Of a stretch of DNA of 64,000 nucleotides, positions 1 through 6,865 are shown in pieces; the first letter of the stretch is position 1, and every line of letters starts with the position of its first letter. The position numbers and the translations under genes are program-made. Source of the stretch: Bacteroidota bacterium (lineage in GTDB: Bacteria; Bacteroidota; Bacteroidia; Chitinophagales; Chitinophagaceae). Location: NCBI GenBank assembly GCA_947456625.1, contig CANGQJ010000003.1, positions 1 through 64,000 on the forward strand, in the 5' to 3' direction. The notes beneath the pieces are model-generated. The model did no database searches, was not told where the DNA came from, and saw only the letters and a program-made list of their open reading frames with translations.

Positions 1-107
1 GAATCTGTAACCTTACCTGTAACTGTTTTGTTCTGAGCTTGTGCATTGATTACAAACAAGCTTAGAAAAAGTCCGACAAATGCAGACTTGACAATTTTGA
101 AATTCAT
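1..107 (-). CDS. SusC/RagA-type TonB-linked outer-membrane receptor, N-terminal fragment
   Basis: Only the first 35 codons are in the window; the gene runs off the left edge. The visible part is a Sec signal peptide (MNFKIVKSAFVGLF then hydrophobic residues to an AQAQ cleavage region) followed at once by KTVTGKVTDS, the typical first strand of the CarboxypepD_reg-like domain at the N-terminus of SusC/RagA receptors. Such proteins import oligosaccharides or other nutrients across the outer membrane using TonB. It is divergent from a LacI-family regulator and a HAD sugar-phosphate enzyme, which suggests a carbohydrate-uptake locus; the substrate cannot be read from this fragment. The start is the only ATG that gives a signal peptide. 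A lone domain-containing lipoprotein is possible but less likely. Confidence 0.75.
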   Translation of the reverse strand, partial: MNFKIVKSAFVGLFLSLFVINAQAQNKTVTGKVTD

Positions 108-345
108 AATTGGCAGTTTATTGGTTTATTAAGCGTGTACAAAATACACTTTTTTAATATTCGACCTATTATTTGTTAAATAATTTTTAACTTTTTTTAG
201 AAAAAAACTAACAACAGTTATTTTAGACGTAGACTTAGTACTAGAGAATTGAGCTTAAACCCAATAAAATCAACACATTAGGAGTTTTTAAAAAAATACT
301 TAATAGAAGCTTAAAAAGGTGCTTATTTTAAGCCTAAATTTTTTT

Positions 346-357
346 GCAAACGTTTGC
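346..357. promoter_or_regulatory. LacI-family operator palindrome
   Basis: GCAAACGTTTGC is a perfect 12-bp palindrome with the central CG step and AAnCGnTT core characteristic of LacI/GalR-family operators. It lies 52 bp upstream of the regulator's ATG and about 240 bp from the SusC start, so it probably serves autoregulation and control of the divergent receptor gene. Confidence 0.7.
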
Positions 358-382
358 GACAAAATTTGTGAAAAGATTTCCA

Positions 383-390
383 TAAATTTG
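383..390 (+). promoter_or_regulatory. -7 promoter element for lacI-type regulator
   Basis: TAAATTTG is an exact match to the Bacteroidota -7 consensus TAnnTTTG, 18 nt before the ATG at 409. No well-spaced -33 TTTG was found; the nearest TTTG is inside the operator at 353-356. Confidence 0.55.
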
Positions 391-393
391 TAC

Positions 394-405
394 GATAACG
401 ATTGC
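394..405. promoter_or_regulatory. possible second, weaker LacI-type half-conserved operator
   Basis: GATAACGATTGC has the central CG and matches AAnCGnTT at all but one fixed position. Its centre is 48 bp from the centre of the perfect operator, and it overlaps the transcription start predicted from the -7 element at 383-390. A paired-operator repression loop is conceivable; the match alone is weak. Confidence 0.3.
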
Positions 406-408
406 GTA

Positions 409-1401
409 ATGACAAATACTACTCTCAAATTACTAGCACAACAATTACAGTTAAGTATTTCAACTGTATCAAGGGCCTTAAAGGACCACCCAGACATTTC
501 TGCGTCTACAAAGGCAAAAGTGCATGCACTTGCTCAAAGTTTAGATTATGAACCCAATGCCTATGCCATTCAGCTTAGGACACAAAGCAGTAAAATACTT
601 GGCGTGATTGTTCCTGCAATATCCAATTTATTTTACGATAGTTTTATTGCTGCGGTAGAAGAGGAAAGTCGCAACAATGGCTACGCTGTTATGATTTTAC
701 AGTCAAGTCATAATCCCGAAAACGAATTGAGCAACTTGAAAATATTTAGACAAAATCGAGTCTCTGGTGTTTTTGCATGTTTGTCTTCTAGTTCAGAAAA
801 TTTGGAAGTTTATCAAAAAATGAATGAGCGTGAAATTCCTGTGGTATTTTTTGATATTGTTCCAAAGGATAATCGCTTTACTAAAGTGCGCATGGCCGAT
901 GAGCGTTGTGCAATTATGGCTGCAGAAAATATCATAAAAAGAAATGCAAAAAAAGTACTTGCCATTTTTGGTGACGAAGTATTGTCAATTACTCAAAAAA
1001 GGAAAAGTGCTTTTCAAAAATTTATGCAGGATTTTGCTCCAAAAATTCATTGTTCATACGCACACGCAAACAGTTCTTTGCATGCAGAAGAACTCATGAA
1101 AAAATTTGCAGATAAAAAAAATAAACTAGATACAGTGTTTTGTATGACTGATGAAATTTTAATTGGCGTTATGAAAACCATTCAAGAACTACAATTAAAA
1201 ATACCTAGTGATATTGGCGTGATTAGCATTAGCAATGGTTTTATTCCAAATCTTTACTACCCACATATTAGTTACGTAGAAACTAGTGGATATGAATTAG
1301 GCAAACTTGCATTTATTCAAATGATGGCTAATATGAAAGGTGGAAAAACATTAACAGAACTTACCGTTGACGCCAAATTTGTGGAAGGGGGATCTATGTA
1401 A
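409..1401 (+). CDS. LacI/GalR-family transcriptional regulator
   Basis: 330-residue repressor or activator with an N-terminal LacI-type helix-turn-helix (residues about 1-55, including STVSRALKDHPDIS and the hinge-helix region) and a C-terminal periplasmic-binding-protein-like effector domain (ILGVIVPAISNLFY onward). The ATG at 409 is chosen because the helix-turn-helix begins there and a -7 element sits 18 nt upstream. Family members bind palindromes with a central CG, and such a palindrome lies just upstream at 346-357. The HAD enzyme follows in the same direction after 39 nt and a SusC gene is divergent, so it probably senses a sugar and controls both. In Bacteroidota, similar neighbourhoods belong to maltose or other alpha-glucan loci, but the effector here is not identified. 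Confidence 0.88.
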   Translation: MTNTTLKLLAQQLQLSISTVSRALKDHPDISASTKAKVHALAQSLDYEPNAYAIQLRTQSSKILGVIVPAISNLFYDSFIAAVEEESRNNGYAVMILQSSHNPENELSNLKIFRQNRVSGVFACLSSSSENLEVYQKMNEREIPVVFFDIVPKDNRFTKVRMADERCAIMAAENIIKRNAKKVLAIFGDEVLSITQKRKSAFQKFMQDFAPKIHCSYAHANSSLHAEELMKKFADKKNKLDTVFCMTDEILIGVMKTIQELQLKIPSDIGVISISNGFIPNLYYPHISYVETSGYELGKLAFIQMMANMKGGKTLTELTVDAKFVEGGSM

Positions 1402-1440
1402 ATTGTATTTCAAAAAAACAGCAGCACTAAATAACATCCA

Positions 1441-2100
1441 ATGTCATTTCAAGAAATAGATACAGCTAAAGCATTTTTATTTGATTTAAATGGAACCATG
1501 GTTAATGATATGCCATACCATATCAAAGCATGGCACAAAGAAATAAATAAACTTGGAGGTAAGCTTTCACTAGCTCAAATGAAACAGGAGTGTTATGGCA
1601 AAAACGACGAACTACTTGAACGCGTTTTCCCTGGCAGGTTTACAATGGAAGAAAAAATTAAATTAGGAAACGAAAAGGAAGCAAATTACCGAATAGAATT
1701 TAAGCCTTATTTAAAATTAATAAATGGGCTTGATGCCTTTTTAAAAAAAGCGGAATTAAAAAATATTAAAATGGCAATAGGCTCAGCTGCCATAGATGAG
1801 AATATTAGTTTTGTAATTGACAACATGAACATTAAACATTTTTTTACCGCAATTGTAAGCGCTAATAATGTATCAAAAAGCAAGCCTCATCCTGAAACAT
1901 TTTTAAAATGTGCAGCCCTACTAAATGTCCAGCCAAATGATTGTATTGTTTTTGAGGATACCCCAAAAGGAGTTGAATGCGCATTAAACGCAGGAATGAA
2001 AGCAATAGTTATTTTAGGAGAACATGCCGCAAGTGAATTTGAACCTTTCCCTAATGTAATAAAATGTGTCTCAGATTACACTTCATTAGAATTTAATTAG
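1441..2100 (+). CDS. HAD-superfamily sugar-phosphate phosphatase or beta-phosphoglucomutase-like protein
   Basis: 219-residue HAD subfamily I protein: motif I FDLNGTMVND (about residues 14-23), helical cap, motif II GSA (about 118), motif III SKSKPHPETF (about 146-155) and motif IV FEDTPKG (about 177-183). Length and order match beta-phosphoglucomutase and related phosphatases. The usual DxDGT of motif I is DLNGT: the second Asp, the general acid/base in phosphatases and mutases, is Asn. It probably forms an operon with the LacI-type regulator and may act on a sugar phosphate from the same locus. Whether it is a mutase, a phosphatase or catalytically weakened cannot be decided from sequence. 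It is convergent with mnmE, 20 nt apart. Confidence 0.8.
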   Translation: MSFQEIDTAKAFLFDLNGTMVNDMPYHIKAWHKEINKLGGKLSLAQMKQECYGKNDELLERVFPGRFTMEEKIKLGNEKEANYRIEFKPYLKLINGLDAFLKKAELKNIKMAIGSAAIDENISFVIDNMNIKHFFTAIVSANNVSKSKPHPETFLKCAALLNVQPNDCIVFEDTPKGVECALNAGMKAIVILGEHAASEFEPFPNVIKCVSDYTSLEFN

Positions 2101-2120
2101 TACCGCTAAAAATAAAAAAC

Positions 2121-3497
2121 CTATTTTCCAATACAGAATTTTGAAAAAATGAAATCCAATTGGTCCTCGTTGGTTATTTGACCAGTAATGGTACCTAGGT
2201 AATGTAAAGCTTGGCGAATGTCAAGTGCAAGTAAATCTCCAGTAACATTTAACTGTAATCCGTTTTCAATATCGTTTAGTGCTAAAACTAATTTTTTTAA
2301 AGAAGCTACATGTCTTGCATTTGTAATAATAGTACCTTCTTTATTTAAACCATCGGCTGCTACTTTATGGTATAATACATTTTCAAGCGCTTTTATATTT
2401 TCTTTTTCCTTAGCCGAAATAAATACAACATGCTCAAAAGCATTGTTTTGCAAAATTGTTTTGTCTTTTAATAAATCTTGTTTGTTACCAACTAAAACTA
2501 ATTTATCCGTTTCCACCTCGGATGTCCATGCTGAAACCTGATCTAATCCTTGGTCATTTACATCAAATAATGCAATCACCAAATCGGCATCTAAAATTTT
2601 TTCCTTACTTTTTTCAATACCCATTTGCTCAATGCTATCGCTTGTTGCATTTCTAATGCCTGCAGTATCTATTAATTTAAAAAGAATTCCTTGAATATTT
2701 AAATACTCCTCAACAGTGTCACGCGTGGTGCCTGGTATTTCACTCACCAGTGCTCTATTTTCGTTTAACAGCGCATTTAATAAGGTACTTTTCCCTGCAT
2801 TGGGTTTGCCAACAATGGCAACTTGCACTCCATTTTTAATTACATTTCCAAGTTTAAAAGAATCTAATAATACTTGTGTTTTAATTTGTAATTGTTGTAC
2901 TAAAATTTCTAATTCTTTTTTATTAGCAAAGGCAACATCCTCCTGTGAAAAATCCAACTCTAGTTCTATGAGTGCCGAAAATTTTATTAATTTTTCACGC
3001 ATCAATTGCAAGTCGGTTGAAAAACCGCCTTTTAAATTATGTAAAGCTGTTTTACGAGCAGCTTCGGTATTACTCGCAATTAAATCTGCAACCGCTTCGG
3101 CTTGTGTTAAATCCAATTTACCATTTAAAAAAGCGCGTTGTGTAAATTCACCTGGCTTTGCCATTCGCGCGCCAGCATGAATCATTAATTGTAAAATAGC
3201 ATCCTGAATTAAAGGAGCGCCATGACATGAAATTTCTACCACTTCCTCCCCTGTGTATGACTTTGGTGCACGGTATAGGCTAACTACCACTTCATCAATC
3301 ACATCGGTTCCATTTATTAATTTTCCAAAGTGAACAGTATGCGATGGTTGGTTTATAAAACTCTTTTTAGAAAAAACTGATGCGGTAATTTCAATGGCCT
3401 TAGAACCACTTAATCTTATCACTGCAATGGCCCCTAATCCTGGCGCAGTTGCAAGTGCTACAATGGTGTCATTCCAAGTACTCAAATTTTCACGCAT
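2121..3497 (-). CDS. mnmE: tRNA uridine-5-carboxymethylaminomethyl modification GTPase MnmE
   Basis: 458 residues, usual length. N-terminal tetrahydrofolate-binding domain (TIVALATAPG, AVIRLSG), central helical domain, an inserted Ras-like G domain with P-loop GKPNAGKS (about 230), switch region PGTTRDT, DTAG and NKQD, and the invariant C-terminal FCIGK, whose Cys is catalytic. With MnmG it installs the 5-carboxymethylaminomethyl group on U34 of certain tRNAs. MnmG is not in the window. Its ATG lies 4 nt after an exact -7 element (3502-3509), suggesting a leaderless transcript. The TonB-operon terminator ends upstream, so it is a separate transcription unit. Confidence 0.97.
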   Translation of the reverse strand: MRENLSTWNDTIVALATAPGLGAIAVIRLSGSKAIEITASVFSKKSFINQPSHTVHFGKLINGTDVIDEVVVSLYRAPKSYTGEEVVEISCHGAPLIQDAILQLMIHAGARMAKPGEFTQRAFLNGKLDLTQAEAVADLIASNTEAARKTALHNLKGGFSTDLQLMREKLIKFSALIELELDFSQEDVAFANKKELEILVQQLQIKTQVLLDSFKLGNVIKNGVQVAIVGKPNAGKSTLLNALLNENRALVSEIPGTTRDTVEEYLNIQGILFKLIDTAGIRNATSDSIEQMGIEKSKEKILDADLVIALFDVNDQGLDQVSAWTSEVETDKLVLVGNKQDLLKDKTILQNNAFEHVVFISAKEKENIKALENVLYHKVAADGLNKEGTIITNARHVASLKKLVLALNDIENGLQLNVTGDLLALDIRQALHYLGTITGQITNEDQLDFIFSKFCIGK

Positions 3498-3501
3498 GCA
3501 G

Positions 3502-3509
3502 CAAAGATA
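3502..3509 (-). promoter_or_regulatory. -7 promoter element of mnmE
   Basis: TATCTTTG on the minus strand, with a TTG 21 nt upstream (3531-3533) as candidate -33 element. Only 4 nt separate the box from the mnmE ATG, so the expected transcription start is at or next to the start codon. Confidence 0.65.
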
Positions 3510-3557
3510 GCCTTATTGTATAAATTTTTTCAAGCCATATATTTTAATTAAAGGCTT

Positions 3558-3596
3558 AAAAAACAAATGGCAGCCGTTTATGGGCTGCCATTTGTT
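3558..3596 (-). terminator. Rho-independent terminator of the exbB-exbD-exbD-tonB operon
   Basis: A 13-14 bp perfect stem ACAAATGGCAGCC / GGCTGCCATTTGT with a 7-nt loop, followed on the minus strand by TTTTTT. It lies 20 nt after the tonB stop codon. Confidence 0.85.
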
Positions 3597-3615
3597 AGTT
3601 CGAAGTAAAGTTGTA

Positions 3616-4434
3616 CTAATCTTCTGAAACTTGGAATACAATTGCTTGTCTATGACGGTAAATTACATTACGGCCATTTTGAACAGCTGGTTTCCATTTT
3701 GGACCTCTTGTGATTACACGAACCGCTTCATCAGAAGTACCATATCCAGGATTGTTTTCAGCTTTAACATCTGAAATAGATCCGTCTCTTGCTACAACGA
3801 AAGAAACTGTAACTGCGTATTTTCCAGCAGGTGCTCCGTTTTCTACAGGTAAGTCTCTATTTAAAGTTCTTTCTAGGTAACGTATCCAGCCTTGTTGACC
3901 ACCAGGGAACTCAGCTGCTTGTTGCACTACGGTAAAGATCTTATCTGTTTCCTCGTCTGGAGGAGCAGCAGGACCTGTACTTTGTTCAACAGGGGCAACA
4001 ATACCATCGTCTTTAATACCTTTTTGGTCTGTTGCACCAATTTTAACGTCTTCTAGTTTTTCAATTTCTTTTACCTCATCCTCTTTTTTCACTTCCTCAT
4101 CTTTTACAATTTTTGGAGGTGTAAATTTAGCCATTTCCACTTTTGGTGGTTCTTGCTTTGGTGGAGGTGGTGGAGGTGGAGGTGGGGCTTTCTTATCTTG
4201 GTTTACATCTGCTAAAGAAACGTCCTGAACAATAATTTCAGTTTTAGATTTTTTTGCAGTGTTAGACCAAATAGCACCACCTGCTAATAATGCAGTTATG
4301 GCTATCATAACAAGCAACGCTCTTTTCAAGCGATCGTTGTATGTTTTTCTTAGCTCATAAGCACCATACTCCTTATATCTTCCCTCAAAAATAAGGTCTA
4401 ATACGTCGGCGGTTAATATTTTATTTATGTCCAT
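3616..4434 (-). CDS. tonB: TonB-family energy transducer
   Basis: 272 residues. A cytoplasmic N-terminal segment typical of Bacteroidota TonB (GRYKEYGAYELRKTYNDRLK) precedes one membrane helix (about 38-57). A run of ten prolines (about 85-95) and a Lys/Glu-rich spacer span the periplasm, and a TonB C-terminal domain (about 170-270, with YRHRQAIVFQV at the end) contacts outer-membrane receptors. It couples proton-motive force to SusC-type and siderophore receptors with ExbB and ExbD. It is the last gene of exbB-exbD-exbD-tonB, 19 nt after exbD, followed by a strong terminator. An assignment as a general rather than dedicated TonB is inferred from the complete complex. Confidence 0.93.
   Translation of the reverse strand: MDINKILTADVLDLIFEGRYKEYGAYELRKTYNDRLKRALLVMIAITALLAGGAIWSNTAKKSKTEIIVQDVSLADVNQDKKAPPPPPPPPPKQEPPKVEMAKFTPPKIVKDEEVKKEDEVKEIEKLEDVKIGATDQKGIKDDGIVAPVEQSTGPAAPPDEETDKIFTVVQQAAEFPGGQQGWIRYLERTLNRDLPVENGAPAGKYAVTVSFVVARDGSISDVKAENNPGYGTSDEAVRVITRGPKWKPAVQNGRNVIYRHRQAIVFQVSED
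4160..4188 (-). repeat. polyproline-coding tract in tonB
   Basis: A short GGT/GGA-rich tract on the plus strand encodes ten consecutive prolines in TonB. Such runs normally need EF-P for translation. The repeat is imperfect at the DNA level, so slippage is less likely than at a homopolymer. Confidence 0.7.
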
Positions 4435-4453
4435 TTTTAATGCTTTTAATTGC

Positions 4454-5029
4454 TTAAGGTTTTACCGCAGTTTCGTCTGATTTTTTAATCAATTGCTCTT
4501 CGATATCAAAAATATCAACGAGTGCGAATTTTTTTACAACGTTGATTGACATTTCATCCAAAATATCAATGACGTTTTTGTAAGTGCAATATTGGCTTGG
4601 TTTAATCACAACAACTAAGTCATGCTCTGGATCGTTAGGATCTTGAGCAATACTTCTTACGTATGCTTTCTTTTTCAAGATGACATCTCTAATAGAGTTC
4701 TCGCCATTATAAGAAGCAGATAAGAAATTAGAAGCGTCATTTTTTAATTGACCTTCATAATAGTATATATGATTATCCGCACCCATTAGGATGGTTAAAG
4801 CTCCTGATTCCTTTGCTTTATTTTGCTCCTCAGGTTTTACTTTATCATCCGGCAAAAGCAACTTCATAGCTGTTGGTTGACTCATCGTAGTAGTGAAGAT
4901 GAAGAAGGTGATCAGAAGGAAACCTAAGTCCACCATCGGTGTTAAATCCACACGCGTTGATAGCTTTTTTCCTTTCTTGACACCGGGTCCTTTCTTATGG
5001 CCACCACCCGAGGTATCTAATTCTGCCAT
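4454..5029 (-). CDS. exbD: ExbD/TolR-family biopolymer transport protein (second copy)
   Basis: 191 residues: basic N-terminus, then RVDLTPMVDLGFLLITFF, the single membrane helix with the conserved Asp of the ExbD proton path, and a periplasmic domain that ends in IDILDEMSINVVKKFALVDI. It forms the ion-driven motor with ExbB and TonB. Bacteroidota commonly encode two different ExbD proteins between exbB and tonB, as here; the two are divergent in sequence and size. Gaps are 28 nt to the upstream exbD and 19 nt to tonB. Confidence 0.93.
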   Translation of the reverse strand: MAELDTSGGGHKKGPGVKKGKKLSTRVDLTPMVDLGFLLITFFIFTTTMSQPTAMKLLLPDDKVKPEEQNKAKESGALTILMGADNHIYYYEGQLKNDASNFLSASYNGENSIRDVILKKKAYVRSIAQDPNDPEHDLVVVIKPSQYCTYKNVIDILDEMSINVVKKFALVDIFDIEEQLIKKSDETAVKP

Positions 5030-5057
5030 AGTAAATAGCTTTTAATTAGTTTATAAT

Positions 5058-5705
5058 TTAGTTTTCCTGTTTTTCTCCACTCATTGATTTCTTGTACAAT
5101 TCTGAACCTACTGGTGCATTTTCAGGATTGGTAACCATTTGGAATTTTTGAATGTTGTTTTTCTTGAATGCAGTTAAGACCCCTTTGAATGAAGGGTATT
5201 TAGCTAAGTTGTCCCCTTTTAATAAAAGGTCCATTTTAGATCCAGCATAAGCGTCATTAACAGCTTGCATCCAAACAATCAATTCATTATTCGTGCTATC
5301 CTTACAAGGAATACCAGGAAGTAGATTTCCTTTTCTGTTTTCTTCAGAGATAGATAAGAAAGAAGATAAACCGCTAAATGGAGCGCCTATAAAGTTTGCA
5401 CTTTTAAAAGCAGCTACATCAATTCCTAAATTCTTTGTTGTATTTAAAGAATTAGCAACGAGTTCTCTTTTTTGCTTATCGTCTATAGTAAGAAATACTT
5501 TACCATCTTTATCAATTGTAACAAGTACAAAGTCCTTGTTAGGTGCCACCTTTGAAGCTACTGAACTAGGTGTAGTAACAGCAATTGCTTCTGAAGGCTT
5601 GAACTTAGTTGTCAAGATAAAGAAGGACAATAAAAGGAAAGCCACATCACACATGGCAGTCATGTCGATGGTGGTACTCTTACGAGGTAATTTGGCTCTA
5701 CCCAT
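5058..5705 (-). CDS. exbD: ExbD/TolR-family biopolymer transport protein (first copy)
   Basis: 215 residues: RKSTTIDMTAMCDVAFLLLSFF carries the membrane helix and conserved Asp, followed by a periplasmic domain with an unusually long insert between about residues 100 and 150 compared with proteobacterial ExbD (about 140 residues). It is the second gene of the exbB-exbD-exbD-tonB operon and probably forms a heteromeric ExbD pair with its neighbour; that pairing is inference. Confidence 0.92.
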   Translation of the reverse strand: MGRAKLPRKSTTIDMTAMCDVAFLLLSFFILTTKFKPSEAIAVTTPSSVASKVAPNKDFVLVTIDKDGKVFLTIDDKQKRELVANSLNTTKNLGIDVAAFKSANFIGAPFSGLSSFLSISEENRKGNLLPGIPCKDSTNNELIVWMQAVNDAYAGSKMDLLLKGDNLAKYPSFKGVLTAFKKNNIQKFQMVTNPENAPVGSELYKKSMSGEKQEN

Positions 5706-5767
5706 TTTTATTATCTTTTAATTTATTGATAAGGTTGCCCTTATTTAAATAGTTTTCTACTTAACTA

Positions 5768-6628
5768 CTATTTGTAGTTTGCTGCGAAGCTTTGAGTTAA
5801 AGTAAATCCAGACTCATCGATACCATATGTAATACCATCGATTCTTGTAGTGAATACGTTGTACATAATAATAGCGATAGCAGAAGTACCAATACCTAAT
5901 GCTGTGTTATACAAGGCCTCAGAGATACCTTGAGATAATTCACGAGCAGCTTCACCACCACCTTCTTCTCCTAATTTAGAGAAAGAACGAATCATACCTA
6001 ATACCGTACCAAACAATCCTAATAAGGTTGCTACTGATGCGATTGTAGATAAGAACACTAAGTTCTTTTCTAACATTGGTAATTCTAAAGCAGTTGCTTC
6101 TTCGATTTCTTTTTGGATGTTTAATACTTTTTGGTCTGTATCTAATTCTGTGTTAGAAATCATTTCTTTGTACTTTTTCAAACCAGATTTCATTACATTA
6201 CCTACAGATCCTTTTTGTTTGTCACACTCAGCAATTGCTTTGTCCACTTCTTTGTTTGCTAAATGGAATTGTACTTTACGGATAAACTCTGTGTTGCTTC
6301 CAGTACCTGCTGCCTTAGCAACAGTTAATAATCTTTCAACAACGAAAGTTAATACTACTAATAAGCTACCAATCAAAATAGGCACGATGATACCACCTTC
6401 GTACATTTTAGTGAAAGTTCCTTTAGGTCCTTTGTGTGAAGGCCAGAAACCACCACTAGGATCAGGATTAGTGAAATTACTTGCGTTACCTAATACGAAA
6501 CGCCAGATAACATAGCCTGCTACGATACAAGCGATAGGTGCTAAAGTTGCAATCAAGTTGCCGCCTTTTTTCGGCTGTGCTGCTGTTTTTGATGCAGCGG
6601 TTGCAGTTGGTTTAGTTAAATCAGCCAT
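5768..6628 (-). CDS. exbB: ExbB/TolQ/MotA-family proton-channel protein
   Basis: 286 residues. An extra N-terminal membrane helix (about 27-47) precedes the standard three: about 75-98, 188-215 (LSTIASVATLLGLFGTVLGM) and 236-262. The last two carry the small-residue and polar pattern of the MotA/TolQ/ExbB channel. It is the pentameric scaffold around ExbD that powers TonB. It is first in the operon, and its 237-bp upstream region is shared with a divergent protease gene. No exact -7 element was found there; near matches of 7 of 8 exist. Confidence 0.95.
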   Translation of the reverse strand: MADLTKPTATAASKTAAQPKKGGNLIATLAPIACIVAGYVIWRFVLGNASNFTNPDPSGGFWPSHKGPKGTFTKMYEGGIIVPILIGSLLVVLTFVVERLLTVAKAAGTGSNTEFIRKVQFHLANKEVDKAIAECDKQKGSVGNVMKSGLKKYKEMISNTELDTDQKVLNIQKEIEEATALELPMLEKNLVFLSTIASVATLLGLFGTVLGMIRSFSKLGEEGGGEAARELSQGISEALYNTALGIGTSAIAIIMYNVFTTRIDGITYGIDESGFTLTQSFAANYK

Positions 6629-6865
6629 GATTCAATTGATTTTTGGTTTTAAATAAAAATTTATAAAAGAATTTATCCTTTTCTACTATTGGTTAGAATT
6701 CACTCGAATCTTTACGCACTAGTTTCTAAGGGGTTACAAAATAAGTAATTATTTGATTGAAACAATTTTCCGTGCAATTTTTTATTTAAAATTTAATATT
6801 GCTAACTAGTGTTGGTAGAAAGCAATATTTTTATGCACTTAAATTAAAATTAATTAAAATTTCAT

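Larger units (their letters stand above)
108..408. other. Divergent intergenic region between SusC start and lacI-type regulator
   Basis: This 301-bp AT-rich gap holds the regulatory DNA for both flanking genes. Visible elements are the 12-bp operator palindrome at 346-357, an 8-bp inverted repeat GCTTAAAA / TTTTAAGC at 309-316 and 326-333, and a Bacteroidota -7 element at 383-390 reading toward the regulator. I saw no exact TAnnTTTG element for the SusC direction and no open reading frame with convincing coding character. The in-frame extension of the regulator to 319 has no matching regulator domain and crosses the operator, so it is treated as non-coding. Confidence 0.6.

Noticed and set aside
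309..333. GCTTAAAA / TTTTAAGC inverted repeat in the SusC-regulator gap
   Set aside because: All-AT arms of 8 bp are expected by chance in such AT-rich DNA; noted but not assigned a function.
319..408. Extension of the LacI-type regulator to an upstream ATG at 319
   Set aside because: It would place 30 non-conserved residues before the helix-turn-helix and cover the operator and -7 element.
4160..4188. Phase-variable slippage in the tonB proline tract
   Set aside because: The repeat units alternate GGT and GGA and the frame is intact, so slippage is not supported.
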